Assembly: GCF_014651055.1 (NCBI RefSeq)
Contig: NZ_BMWD01000001.1
Span: 668,635 to 732,634, forward strand
DNA: 64,000 bases
Reading direction: 5' to 3'
DNA from: Streptomyces fructofermentans
GTDB taxonomy: Bacteria; Actinomycetota; Actinomycetes; Streptomycetales; Streptomycetaceae
Position numbers and translations under genes: made by a program. Below, piece by piece: positions 21,439 to 30,159 of the stretch. How positions within the stretch are numbered: the first letter of the stretch is position 1; each line of letters starts with the position of its first letter. The notes under the pieces were generated by a model that was not told the DNA's origin, did not search any database, and worked only from the letters and a program-made list of their open reading frames with translations.

Positions 21439-22011
21439 CTAGCGCTCGCCCCCCGGGACCCACAGCACGTCCCCGACCTCCTTGTTGGCCGTCCTGGCCA
21501 GGATGAACAGGAGGTCGGAGAGCCGGTTCAGATAGGTCGCCGTGAGCGGGTTCATGACCTCGCCGTGCGCCTCGAGGGCCGCCCAGGTCGAGCGCTCGGC
21601 CCGGCGGACCACCGTGCAGGCCTGGTGCAGCAGGGCCGCGCCCGCGGTGCCGCCGGGAAGGATGAAGGAGCGCAGCTTCTCCAGCCGCTCGTTGAAGCGG
21701 TCGCAGTCCGCCTCCAGCTTGTCCACGTAGAACTGCTCGACCCGCAGGGGCGGGAACTCGGGGTTCTCCGCCACCGGCGTGGAGAGGTCGGCCCCCACGT
21801 CGAACAGGTCGTTCTGGACGCGGACGAGGACCTCGACGACCTCCTCGTCGAGCCCGCCGAGGGCGATCGCGGTGCCGATGACTGCGTTCGCCTCGTTGGC
21901 GTCGGCGTACGCCGAGATCCGCAGATCCGTCTTGGCGGTGCGGCTCATGTCGCCGAGGGCGGTGGTGCCCCGGTCGCCGGTCCTGGTGTAGATGCGCGTC
22001 AGATTGACCAT
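21439..22011 (-). CDS. PduO-type ATP:cob(I)alamin adenosyltransferase
   Basis: This 190-residue enzyme moves the adenosyl group of ATP to cob(I)alamin to make coenzyme B12. The N-terminal ATP-binding TRTGDRGTT and the C-terminal VVRRAERSTWAA are the PduO signatures. It starts 13 bases after the stop of the ABC permease gene on the same strand, so it may be co-transcribed with that exporter. Coenzyme B12 is needed by isobutyryl-CoA mutase (icmA, 59.7 kb), and the mutase chaperone meaB is at 42.9 kb. Confidence 0.95.
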   Translation of the reverse strand: MVNLTRIYTRTGDRGTTALGDMSRTAKTDLRISAYADANEANAVIGTAIALGGLDEEVVEVLVRVQNDLFDVGADLSTPVAENPEFPPLRVEQFYVDKLEADCDRFNERLEKLRSFILPGGTAGAALLHQACTVVRRAERSTWAALEAHGEVMNPLTATYLNRLSDLLFILARTANKEVGDVLWVPGGER

Positions 22012-22024
22012 GCGACCAGCGTAG

Positions 22025-22774
22025 TTACGCCCCGGCCCGGACGAACACCCGTGTGCCCACCGTCACGGCGACCGCGGCGAGCCCGAGGGCCACCAGGGCG
22101 CCGTACAGCATGGAGCCGGTGGCGTAGGCGCCGACGTACGCGTCCCGCATCGCGTCGACGAGGTACCGGAACGGCACGGCGTGCGACAGGACGTCCAGCC
22201 AGCGCGGGCCCAGTGACATCGGCAGCATCAGGCCCGACAGCAGCATCGACGGCATGATCAGCGCGTTGACCGCCGGGCCGAACTCCTGCGGGGTGCGGAC
22301 CCGCATGGCGGCCGCGTACGACAGTGAGGCCAGCGAGAGGGCCAGCAGCGCGACGAAGGCGAAGCCGGCCAGGATGCCCCAGATCGGCGCGCGCAGTCCC
22401 ATGACCAGCGCGGCGACGACCAGCAGCACGCTCTGGACGACGAGGACGGCCGTGTCGCGCAGGACCCGGCCGAGGAGGAGGGCGAGCCGGCTCACGGGCG
22501 TGACGCGCATCCGCTCCACGATCCCGAGGTTCTTCTCGACGATGATCATGAATCCGGCGAACGCGGCTCCGAACAGGGCGAGTTGCAGCAGCAGGCCCGG
22601 AACGAGGATCTGCCAGGAGCTGCCCCGCCCGCCGAGCGGCAGACCGGTCAGCAGCGGTCCGAAGAACAACAGGTGCAGGAGGGGCATCAGCAGGCCGAGG
22701 AGCACGGCGAACCTGGAGCGCAGGGTCTGGCGGGCGTAGCGGCCGAAGACCAGCGCGGTGTCGTGGAGAAGCAT
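22025..22774 (-). CDS. ABC-2 type exporter permease
   Basis: This 249-residue protein has six predicted membrane segments and the ABC-2 family pattern (MIIVEKNLGIVERMRVTPVSR, then the LMLPMSLGPRWLDVLSHAVPFR region). It pairs with the ATPase gene 7 bases upstream, and the pair resembles DrrAB-type drug exporters. The substrate is unknown. It is probably controlled by the divergent TetR regulator. Confidence 0.9.
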   Translation of the reverse strand: MLLHDTALVFGRYARQTLRSRFAVLLGLLMPLLHLLFFGPLLTGLPLGGRGSSWQILVPGLLLQLALFGAAFAGFMIIVEKNLGIVERMRVTPVSRLALLLGRVLRDTAVLVVQSVLLVVAALVMGLRAPIWGILAGFAFVALLALSLASLSYAAAMRVRTPQEFGPAVNALIMPSMLLSGLMLPMSLGPRWLDVLSHAVPFRYLVDAMRDAYVGAYATGSMLYGALVALGLAAVAVTVGTRVFVRAGA

Positions 22775-22781
22775 CGGACTC

Positions 22782-23564
22782 CTATACGGATACGGGGGCG
22801 GAGCCGGCCGGAGCGGGCCCGCGGCCGGTGATGGCGAGGAACGTCTCCTGGAGCGTCGCGTCGATCGAGCCGCCGTGGCGGAGCTTGAGCGCTCCGGGAG
22901 TGCCCTCGGCCACCACCACGCCGCCGTCGACCACCACGAGCCGGTCGGCCAGCGCGTCCGCCTCGTCCAGGTAGTGCGTGGTGAGGAAGACGGTCGTGCC
23001 GTGCTCGTCGCGCAGCCGGCGCACGAGGTCCCACAGGTCGGCGCGGCTCGCCGGGTCGAGGCCCGTGGTGGGCTCGTCGAGGAACAGCACCTTCGGGCGG
23101 TGGGTGAGGCCGAGGGCGATGTCCAGGCGCCGCCGCTGCCCTCCGGAGAGCGTGGAGGTCCTCCGGTCGAGCAGCCCGGTCAGGCCCAGGTCCTCCGCCA
23201 GCTCCGCGGCCCGCCGTACCGCCTGATCCCTCGTCAGCCGGTAGAGGCGCCCCTGGGTGACCAGCTCCTCGCGCACCGGGACCTGGGGGTCGACACCGCC
23301 CGACTGCGCCACGTACCCGACGGCGCGGCGGACTCCCGCAGGATCGCCGACGAGGTCGTGGCCCGCGACGGTCGCCGCGCCGCCGGTGGGCCTGAGCAGG
23401 GTGGTGAGCATCCGGAGCGTGGTCGTCTTGCCCGCCCCGTTCGGGCCGAGGAAGCCGAGGATCTCGCCCTCGCGGACGGTGAGGTCGATGCCGCGCACCG
23501 CCTCGACGGGGCCGTTCCCGGTGCGGAAGGTACGGGCCAGACCGGCCGTACTGATGATTGCCAT
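22782..23564 (-). CDS. ABC exporter ATP-binding protein, DrrA-like
   Basis: This 260-residue ATPase has Walker A GPNGAGKTT, the signature TLSGGQRRRLDIALGL, Walker B KVLFLDEPTTGLDP and the switch histidine in TTHYLDEA. It drives the permease encoded next. It is divergent from a TetR gene, with an AT-rich inverted repeat between them. Confidence 0.93.
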   Translation of the reverse strand: MAIISTAGLARTFRTGNGPVEAVRGIDLTVREGEILGFLGPNGAGKTTTLRMLTTLLRPTGGAATVAGHDLVGDPAGVRRAVGYVAQSGGVDPQVPVREELVTQGRLYRLTRDQAVRRAAELAEDLGLTGLLDRRTSTLSGGQRRRLDIALGLTHRPKVLFLDEPTTGLDPASRADLWDLVRRLRDEHGTTVFLTTHYLDEADALADRLVVVDGGVVVAEGTPGALKLRHGGSIDATLQETFLAITGRGPAPAGSAPVSV

Positions 23565-23588
23565 GCGCCCAGAAAAACAGAGTCACTT

Positions 23589-23613
23589 AAATTTTGCAAC
23601 GCCACCAAAATTT
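23589..23613. promoter_or_regulatory. Inverted repeat, probable TetR operator
   Basis: The perfect arms AAATTTTG (23589-23596) and CAAAATTT (23606-23613) are separated by 9 bases in an AT-rich island between the divergent ABC exporter and TetR genes. Its place over both promoters fits a repressor site for the adjacent TetR protein. Confidence 0.6.
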
Positions 23614-23654
23614 CATCCATCTCAAGAAGTTGCCGTCCGTCCTACGATGAGGCC

Positions 23655-24296
23655 ATGGCAGAAGGGCTCAGGGAGCGGAAGAAGCGCGAGACCAGGCAGC
23701 GCATCTCGGACATCGCCACGGGCCTGTTCCTGGAGCACGGGTTCGTCACGGTGACGATGGCCGAGGTCGCGGACGCCGCCGACGTCTCCGTGAACACCGT
23801 GTACAACTACTTCCCGGCCAAGGAGGACCTCTTCTTCGACCGGAGCAGGGGCATCGTCGACCGGCTCTCGCGCTGGGTGCGCGGCCGTCGCGCCGGGGAG
23901 TCGGCCGCCGCGGCCGTCCTGCGGGAGCTGCGCGGGGAGGTCGAGGCGGTCTCGCCGGGCGTCGGGCTGATGGAGGGGTACGACCGCTTCATGCGGGTCA
24001 TCCACGACGCGCCCGCGCTCCGGTCCCGGCTGTGGAGCCTCCAGCAGGAGGTGCACGACGACCTGGAGGCGACCCTGCGCGGGGAGACGGGTGCCGCGCC
24101 CGACGACCCGGTGCCCGGCCTGATGGCCGGCCAGATCGGCTGGATCCACCAGACGGTCATGAGTGCCGTGGGCCGCGGGATGATGGCCGGCCGCAAACCG
24201 GGCGAAGTGTCCCGCGAGGTGCTCGTCCTGCTCGACGGGATGGAGGACCTTTTGAGCGAGAAGGTACTCAACTACGCCGTACGGGCGGCGGAATGA
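23655..24296 (+). CDS. TetR family transcriptional regulator
   Basis: This 213-residue regulator has the helix-turn-helix in residues about 10-55 (RQRISDIATGLFLEHGF, then VADAADVSVNTVYNYFPAKE). The C-terminal ligand domain is not of a type I recognise. It is divergent from the ABC exporter genes and probably represses them until a drug or metabolite binds. The start is set at MAEGLRERKKRET, where homology to the family begins. Confidence 0.92.
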   Translation: MAEGLRERKKRETRQRISDIATGLFLEHGFVTVTMAEVADAADVSVNTVYNYFPAKEDLFFDRSRGIVDRLSRWVRGRRAGESAAAAVLRELRGEVEAVSPGVGLMEGYDRFMRVIHDAPALRSRLWSLQQEVHDDLEATLRGETGAAPDDPVPGLMAGQIGWIHQTVMSAVGRGMMAGRKPGEVSREVLVLLDGMEDLLSEKVLNYAVRAAE

Positions 24297-24421
24297 GCCG
24301 GTCGGTGTGATGTCCGTCAGATGAGACGTGACGCGCGTTACTTACCGGTCACACAGCCCCTGCCGACCGCTAGTGTCCGCCGGAAAGAAGACATCGGACA
24401 GTGTTGCAGGGGAGTCGGACA

Positions 24422-25270
24422 GTGGCACGGAAGCTTGCCGTCATCGGAGCCGGACTCATGGGTTCCGGAATTGCCCAGGTCTCCGCGCAGGCCGGCTGGG
24501 ACGTCGTCCTGCGCGATGTCACCGACGCGGCGCTGACCCGTGGCACCGACGGCATCAAGGCCTCGTACGACAGGTTCGTGGGCAAGGGGAAGCTGGACGC
24601 CGGCGCGGCCGAGGAGGCGCTGGGCCGCATCACCACGACCACGGACCTGGACGCCGTCGCGGACGCCGACATCGTCGTCGAGGCGGTGTTCGAGAAGCTG
24701 GAGGTCAAGCACGAGATCTTCCGCACGCTCGACAGGCTGGTGAAGGACGAGACCGTGCTCGCCTCCAACACCTCCGCCATTCCGATCACCAAGATCGCGG
24801 CGGCCACCGAGCGCCCGGAGCGGGTCGTCGGCGTGCACTTCTTCTCGCCGGTCCCGATGATGCAGCTCTGCGAGCTGGTGCGCGGCTACAAGACGAGCGA
24901 CGAGACGCTCGCCTCCGCCCGCTCCTTCGCCGAGTCGGTCGGCAAGACCTGCATCGTGGTCAACCGCGACGTGGCCGGCTTCGTGACCACCCGGCTCATC
25001 TCGGCGCTCGTCGTCGAGGCGGCCAAGTTGTACGAGTCCGGCGTGGCCAGCGCCGAGGACATCGACCTCGCGTGCAAGCTGGGCTTCGGTCATGCGATGG
25101 GACCGCTCGCCACCGCCGATCTGACGGGCGTCGACATCCTCCTGCACGCGACCGGCAACATCTACACCGAGTCCCAGGACGAGAAGTTCGCGCCGCCGGA
25201 GCTGATGCGCCGGATGGTTGACGCCGGTGACATCGGGCGCAAGAGCGGGCAGGGCTTCTACACGTACTGA
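24422..25270 (+). CDS. 3-hydroxybutyryl-CoA dehydrogenase
   Basis: This 282-residue NAD(P)-dependent enzyme interconverts acetoacetyl-CoA and 3-hydroxybutyryl-CoA. The N-terminal Rossmann loop is AVIGAGLMGSGIAQ; GVHFFSPVPMMQLCE carries the catalytic histidine and GPLATADLTGVD belongs to the C-terminal domain. The GTG start follows GGGGAG; a TTG at 24401 is an alternative. It could act in butyryl-CoA formation together with the thiolase at 41.7 kb, supplying the substrate of the mutase IcmA. Confidence 0.93.
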   Translation: MARKLAVIGAGLMGSGIAQVSAQAGWDVVLRDVTDAALTRGTDGIKASYDRFVGKGKLDAGAAEEALGRITTTTDLDAVADADIVVEAVFEKLEVKHEIFRTLDRLVKDETVLASNTSAIPITKIAAATERPERVVGVHFFSPVPMMQLCELVRGYKTSDETLASARSFAESVGKTCIVVNRDVAGFVTTRLISALVVEAAKLYESGVASAEDIDLACKLGFGHAMGPLATADLTGVDILLHATGNIYTESQDEKFAPPELMRRMVDAGDIGRKSGQGFYTY

Positions 25271-25423
25271 CTCTGCGGTGATCCCGGACCGGTCACTCCT
25301 CAGGGTGAATTCGGTATCGGTTCGCTTACAGAGGGCAACTTCTGCCCCGGTACGGCAGTCAGTCCTGACGACACAGGGCACGACGAAGACGCTGAGTTCG
25401 ACACGCACTCTCGGGGAGCGCAT

Positions 25424-25747
25424 ATGTACATCAGGGGCGACCACGCCGAGCTGGTCGTCGGGGGCCGCCTCGACGTCCGCAGCGCGGCGGACGCCCGTAC
25501 GGTCCTGCACTCGGCCGTCGACGACGGAGTCGACGATCTTGTGCTGGACCTGTCAGAGCTGGACTCCTGGGACGCCACCGGACTCGGTGTCATCATGGGG
25601 GCCCACCGGAGGGCGGGGCGGTGCGGACGACGGCTTGTGCTGCGCGGCGTCCCGCCGCAGATGCAGCGCCTCCTCGTCGCCACGCGGCTCCACCGCATCC
25701 TCGCGATCGAAGGCGGCATCGGGGTCGAATCGCTGCCCCGCGTATGA
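25424..25747 (+). CDS. STAS-domain protein (anti-sigma factor antagonist-like)
   Basis: This 107-residue single STAS domain begins MYIRGDHAELVVGGRLDVR. The position usually phosphorylated in these antagonists is a threonine here (SWDATGLGVIMGA, about T54), within the usual helix start. Such proteins release a sigma factor by binding its anti-sigma kinase. No partner kinase or sigma gene lies next to it, so the target is unknown. GGGGAG precedes the ATG. Confidence 0.85.
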   Translation: MYIRGDHAELVVGGRLDVRSAADARTVLHSAVDDGVDDLVLDLSELDSWDATGLGVIMGAHRRAGRCGRRLVLRGVPPQMQRLLVATRLHRILAIEGGIGVESLPRV

Positions 25748-26005
25748 CCCCGCGTCACTGTCGCAAACGGTGAAGATCGGGTAGGAAGCGGCGTACGAAA
25801 CGCACCTCGCGCACAATCCTCACGAAGCTGTGACGTCTCGGGCGGCGCGGTACCCCGTGTGTTCGTAGATACTGTGCGAAGGTTTAGGGTTCGGCTGCCC
25901 GCCCATGAAGAACCCGCGAGCGGGCGCCGGACCAGAAGCGACAGCGCAGTGTGCGGCAAGGCCGGGAGGGGCTCGGCACACGACGCTTTTGGGGGGCTTG
26001 GACCT

Positions 26006-28486
26006 ATGGACCCGACGAACACGGGACCCGATGAGTACGGCCACGACGACCAGGGGCCGCGACAGCGTCCGCCGCGCGACGCCCTGACGCCGGATTTCGG
26101 TCAGCACACACCCGCACTGGCCCGCACCGTCCAGCTCGTGTCGGGCGACCACCTGCTCACCGTCAATCCCGTCGACGGCAGCGAGATCGAACTCTGCCCG
26201 CCCGGCGAACTGCCGCCGCGGCCCGCGAAGCGCGGCGCGGCGGACCGCGCCGAGGACGCCCGCGCCGCCCGGCCGCCGGTACCGCCCGGGCCCGCACAGA
26301 CCAGACTTCCCCTCCTGGAGCGCCAGGAGGAACGCGAGCGGCTCGTACGGCTGCTGGCGCGCGGACGTTCCGTACGGCTCACCGGCCCCTCCGGCTCGGG
26401 CCGCAGCGTGCTCCTCGACGCCGTCGCCGACGACTGCGCGGAGCTGGCTCCCGACGGAGTCGTCCGCCTCAGCGGCTACGGCCGCACGGCCGACGACCTG
26501 CTCCACGACCTCTTCGCCGCCGTTTACGACGCGCCGCTGCACCGGCCCGAACGGGACGAGCTGCTCACCCTCGTCCACGAGGTCGGCGCGGTCGTCGTCG
26601 TGGACGACGTCGAGTTCGGCGGCGGCGCGCTGGAGGACCTGCTCGACGCGACCCCCGAGTGCGCCTTCCTGGTCTCCGCCACCCCCGACATCCCCGCCCC
26701 CGTCGCCGACTCGCTCCTGGAGGAGGTCTTCCTCGGCGGCCTCGGCCGGGGCGGCGGCCTCGAACTGCTGGAGCGCGCCGTCGGCCGCGTCCTGACCGAG
26801 GACGAGGCGAACTGGGCGGGCGACCTCTGGTTCGAGTCCGAGGGGCTGCCCCTGCGGTTCGTGCAGGCCGGAGCCCTGCTGCGGCAGCGCGACCAGCTGC
26901 GCGCCGACCCGAACGCCTTCGACGAGTTCGGCTACTACGAGGACGCGCCCGTGGACGCGCCCTTCGACGCCGAGGACGGGCACGACGTACCGCTGCCCTC
27001 GCTCGCCGAGGGCGCCGCGCCCGCCGCGCTGCTCGCGTCCCGGCTCAGCGAGTCGGCCCGCGCCACACTGCGCTTCGCCGTGGCCCTGGGCGGCGAGGTG
27101 CCGCACCAGGCGCACCTGCCGGCCCTCGTCGGGGACACGCACGCCGACGCGGCGCTCGCGGAACTGCTCGGCTGCGCGCTCGTCACCCCCGTCGGCGCCC
27201 ACTTCCGGCTCGCGACCGGCGTGCTGACCCAGTTGGAGACCGCCGGGTACGCCGACGAGGCCGAGGCCAACGCGCGCGCCGCCGCCGAGCACTACGCGTG
27301 GTGGACCGGGCATCCCTCGGTCACCCCGGAGCGCGTCTGCGCCGAGGCGGACGCCGTGCTCGCCGCCCTCGCCGTCCTGGTGCCGGCCACCGTGCCGCCG
27401 CAGGAGGACGAGGAGAGCGCCATCGCCGTGCGGCTGGCCCGCACCGCCGCGCCCGCGTTCGCCGCGGGACTGCACTGGAGCGCCTGGGAGCGGGCGCTGC
27501 GGTCGGGCGCCGAGGCGGCCACGCTCTCCGGCGAGGTCTCGGATCAAGCCTATTTCCACCACGAGTTGGGCATCCTCGCGGTCTGCGTCGGGCAGTTCGA
27601 CCGGGCCCGCGCCGAGCTGGAGGCCTCCATCGGGCTGCGCGGCGCCCTGGCCGAGAAGCGCGGCACCGTGGCGGGCCGGCGAGCCCTCGCACTGGTCGCC
27701 GACCGCACCGGGACCACCCCCGCGGCCGGCATCGGCCCGACGGCGGGCGAGGAACTGTCCGACGCCCGGCACGAGGAGTCCGCGTCGCCCCCGGGCGGCG
27801 TACCGGCCGCGTTCCCCGCGGTGTCCTCGCTCCAGCAGCCCGGCGAACCCGCCACCCTGCTCACGAACAGGACCGGGGCCGCCGCCGCGGCGAAGGGCGG
27901 ACGCGTCAAGGGCCTCGTCACCGGCACCCGGCGCAATCTGGTGGCCGCCGGCGCGGGCGCGCTCCTCGCCGCCGTGCTCGGCACGGTGGTGACGCTCGGC
28001 GCGACCTCCAACCCCGACGACCGGACGCCCTCGGAGAAGGTCGGCGTGAATCCGTCGGCCAGCGCGGACGACGAGGGCAGCGACCTCGGCGCCGACCGGC
28101 CCAAGAAGGGCGACTCGGACTCGACGAGCCGCCCGACCGACCCGGGTGACGACGGAGTCCTCGGCACCTCCGACGACCCGGAGCCGAGCGGGAGCGCCGA
28201 GCCCTCGGACGAGCCGAGCGGGTCGAAGGAGCCGAGCCCGAGCAAGTCCTCGCCGAAGCCGTCGGCGAGCACGAAGCCGCCGACCTCGCCGAAGCCGCCG
28301 ACCAGCCCGTCGTCGACGCCCAGCGCCACGCCGTCGGAGACGGAGACCGGGCCGACCGAGGAGCCGAGCGGGAGTCCGACCACGCCCGAGACCTCCGACT
28401 CGGCCGGCGGCCCCGAGTCCAGCCCGGCGCAGGGCACCAGCTCCGCCAGCAGCACGGCGGACCCGGGCGGGACGCCGGTGATCTGA
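26006..28486 (+). CDS. Large P-loop ATPase-like protein with a membrane segment and Ser/Pro-rich tail
   Basis: This 826-residue protein has an N-terminal P-loop region of AAA/NB-ARC style: GPSGSGRS at 127-134, where the Walker A lysine is arginine (R133), and VVVVDDVEFGG with D200-D201 as Walker B. A helical region around 520-610 resembles repeat helices (SDQAYFHHELGILAVCVGQF is like a TPR). A membrane segment at about 644-667 is followed by 160 residues rich in Ser, Pro, Glu and Thr. The tail would be outside if the ATPase part is inside. Function is unknown. The start ATG follows a G-rich ribosome binding site; upstream in-frame sequence back to 25859 is not supported. Confidence 0.75.
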   Translation: MDPTNTGPDEYGHDDQGPRQRPPRDALTPDFGQHTPALARTVQLVSGDHLLTVNPVDGSEIELCPPGELPPRPAKRGAADRAEDARAARPPVPPGPAQTRLPLLERQEERERLVRLLARGRSVRLTGPSGSGRSVLLDAVADDCAELAPDGVVRLSGYGRTADDLLHDLFAAVYDAPLHRPERDELLTLVHEVGAVVVVDDVEFGGGALEDLLDATPECAFLVSATPDIPAPVADSLLEEVFLGGLGRGGGLELLERAVGRVLTEDEANWAGDLWFESEGLPLRFVQAGALLRQRDQLRADPNAFDEFGYYEDAPVDAPFDAEDGHDVPLPSLAEGAAPAALLASRLSESARATLRFAVALGGEVPHQAHLPALVGDTHADAALAELLGCALVTPVGAHFRLATGVLTQLETAGYADEAEANARAAAEHYAWWTGHPSVTPERVCAEADAVLAALAVLVPATVPPQEDEESAIAVRLARTAAPAFAAGLHWSAWERALRSGAEAATLSGEVSDQAYFHHELGILAVCVGQFDRARAELEASIGLRGALAEKRGTVAGRRALALVADRTGTTPAAGIGPTAGEELSDARHEESASPPGGVPAAFPAVSSLQQPGEPATLLTNRTGAAAAAKGGRVKGLVTGTRRNLVAAGAGALLAAVLGTVVTLGATSNPDDRTPSEKVGVNPSASADDEGSDLGADRPKKGDSDSTSRPTDPGDDGVLGTSDDPEPSGSAEPSDEPSGSKEPSPSKSSPKPSASTKPPTSPKPPTSPSSTPSATPSETETGPTEEPSGSPTTPETSDSAGGPESSPAQGTSSASSTADPGGTPVI

Positions 28487-28495
28487 GCCGCGTAC

Positions 28496-28548
28496 GGCAC
28501 GGCAGTGGGCCGGGACCCGTCGAACGGGTCCCGGCCCACTGCCGTGCC
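28496..28548. terminator. Perfect 25-bp inverted repeat, bidirectional terminator
   Basis: The arms 28496-28520 and 28524-28548 are perfectly complementary around a CGA loop. It lies between two converging genes (stops at 28486 and 28571). There is no T-run, as is usual for streptomycete terminators. Confidence 0.85.
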
Positions 28549-28570
28549 CTGCCGGGCGGCGTCCCGGCGG

Positions 28571-29242
28571 TCAGAACAGCCGCAGCTTGTCGTCCTCGAT
28601 GCCGCGCAGCGCGTTGTAGTCCAGGACCGCGCAGCCGATGCCCCGGTCCGTGGCGAGGACCCGGGCCTGCGGCTTGATCTCCTGGGCCGCGAAGATGCCG
28701 CGGACCGGCGCGAGGTGCGGGTCGCGGTTCAACAGCTCCAGGTAGCGGGTGAGTTGCTCCACGCCGTCGATCTCGCCACGCCGCTTGATCTCCACGGCCA
28801 CGGTCTTCCCGTCGGCGTCGCGGCACAGGATGTCGACGGGGCCGATGGCCGTCATGTACTCGCGGCGGATCAGCGAGTAGCCCTCGCCGAGGGTCTCGAT
28901 GCGGTCGGCCAGCAGTTCCTGGAGGTGCGCCTCCACCCCGTCCTTGATCAGACCGGGGTCCACGCCGAGTTCGTGGGAGGAGTCGTGGAGGACCTCCTCC
29001 ATGGTGATGATGAGCTTCTCGCCCGCCTTGTTGACGACGGTCCAGACGCCCGCGTCGTCCCCCGAACCCTCCTTCAGGGTGCAGGGCGGCGACATCCAGT
29101 TGAGGGGCTTGTAGGCCCGGTCGTCCGCGTGGATCGAGACGCTGCCGTCCGCCTTCACCAGGATGAGGCGGGGGGCCGACGGGAGATGGGCGGTGAGCCG
29201 GCCCGCGTAGTCAACGGAGCAACGGGCAATGACGAGACGCAT
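28571..29242 (-). CDS. nucS: Mismatch-specific endonuclease NucS/EndoMS
   Basis: This 223-residue enzyme cuts both strands at mismatches and provides mismatch repair in actinobacteria, which lack MutS and MutL. The nuclease core has D137 (GPVDILCRD) and E151-x-K153 (AVEIKRRGE) of the PD-ExK type. The N-terminal domain ([16 protein letters not shown]) makes the dimer. The C-terminus ends DDKLRLF, a beta-clamp-binding-like tail. The start is placed at MRLV; two codons upstream are a possible alternative. Confidence 0.95.
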   Translation of the reverse strand: MRLVIARCSVDYAGRLTAHLPSAPRLILVKADGSVSIHADDRAYKPLNWMSPPCTLKEGSGDDAGVWTVVNKAGEKLIITMEEVLHDSSHELGVDPGLIKDGVEAHLQELLADRIETLGEGYSLIRREYMTAIGPVDILCRDADGKTVAVEIKRRGEIDGVEQLTRYLELLNRDPHLAPVRGIFAAQEIKPQARVLATDRGIGCAVLDYNALRGIEDDKLRLF

Positions 29243-29506
29243 GGTCGGCAACGCTACTCGACCGGCGCCGGTCCACGCGATTCTCCCCCCGATCTCCCTC
29301 CGGGACCGCCGACGGGAGCGGAATCAGGCCGTCCCTGTTACCCGGGTCGGGTCCTGCTCGAATGTGGCTGGTTGTGTGCACGTTGAGTCTTCCCTGTGTT
29401 CCCAATGTCCTGGTGCGGCCACGAGCAGTTGCCTACCGTATAAACGGGAGGTCGCGACACGTGTACTGAGCGTGGTCGACGTCGCGGTCTCCTTCCCTGT
29501 CCGTCA

Positions 29507-29526
29507 ACCCCCTCCACCGAGGGGGT
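29507..29526 (+). promoter_or_regulatory. Hairpin in the leader of the following gene
   Basis: ACCCCCTC (29507-29514) and GAGGGGGT (29519-29526) pair around CACC, ending 15 bases before the ATG at 29542 and just before the ribosome binding site GAGAGGAGAA. A stable stem so close to the ribosome site may affect translation or protect the mRNA end. Confidence 0.5.
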
Positions 29527-29541
29527 GCGAGAGGAGAACCC

Positions 29542-29934
29542 ATGTCGCTGGACGTCTCACCGGCCCTACTCGAAAAGGCCGAGCGAGGCGAGGTCGACGA
29601 AGCGGAATTCGTCGACTGCGTCCGGACTTCCCTGCCCTACGCATGGGAGATGATCAGCTCCCTGGTGGCCCAGCTGAAGGTGGACGGCGGCCAGTTCGCC
29701 GACAACCAGACGCCCCCGCCGGACGAGCAGGCGCGTGGCCAGCTGCTTCGTGCGCTCGCGAGCGACGCGATACGCGGTGCGCTGCAGCGGCACTTCGGGG
29801 TGCGGCTGGCCTTCCAGAACTGCCACCGGGTGGCGGTGTTCCCGCTGGACGACGCGGTGGACGGCAGCCTGGCCCGCTTCACCTCGGTGCGCAGTCAGCT
29901 GCTGAACCAGTCGCCGGAGTTCCGGGACTGCTGA
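29542..29934 (+). CDS. Conserved actinobacterial protein (SCO5389 family), unknown function
   Basis: This 130-residue soluble protein begins MSLDVSPALLEKAERGEVDE and has a helical N-terminal half (EFVDCVRTSLPYAWEMISSL). It has no recognised catalytic motif. From memory its relatives are conserved across Streptomyces under the SCO5389 name. GAGAGGAGAA is an excellent ribosome binding site. A 10-bp inverted repeat follows the gene. Confidence 0.8.
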   Translation: MSLDVSPALLEKAERGEVDEAEFVDCVRTSLPYAWEMISSLVAQLKVDGGQFADNQTPPPDEQARGQLLRALASDAIRGALQRHFGVRLAFQNCHRVAVFPLDDAVDGSLARFTSVRSQLLNQSPEFRDC

Positions 29935-29950
29935 GGCGGCGGTATCGCAC

Positions 29951-30000
29951 AGCTTGCCGCTCCGTACGCGGGAGGTGCTTTTGTACCGGGGCGGCAAGCT
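29951..30000 (+). terminator. Inverted repeat after the SCO5389-like gene
   Basis: AGCTTGCCGC (29951-29960) and GCGGCAAGCT (29991-30000) are perfect complements. The 30 bases between can extend the stem partly (TCCGTAC with GTACCGGG, with bulges). It begins 16 bases after the stop. Confidence 0.6.
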
Positions 30001-30108
30001 CCCCGTGAACCGGTCCGGTCGGGCAAGGACGTGACCGCTCCCGACGGGACCGGGACCTTCCCCGGCCGGACGCGCGCCCTTCGTGATCGGACGCGCGATC
30101 GTCCGGTG

Positions 30109-30159
30109 ACCGGGGCCGCGCCCGCCGGCCGGTCCGTCCGGTCCGGGCGCGGCCCCGGT
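30109..30159. terminator. 16-bp hairpin at the end of the LLM oxidoreductase gene
   Basis: The arms 30109-30124 and 30144-30159 pair perfectly. The right arm touches the stop codon of the minus-strand gene. It can terminate that gene and also transcription coming from the plus-strand gene before it. Confidence 0.75.

Noticed and set aside
20439..21506. Collagen-like protein gene
   Set aside because: Gly-X-Y patches change frame repeatedly and no start site is convincing. Kept as a repeat region.
24320..24360. GTGAC...GTCAC inverted repeat before the 3-hydroxybutyryl-CoA dehydrogenase gene
   Set aside because: Five-base arms 15 bases apart are expected by chance in such DNA.
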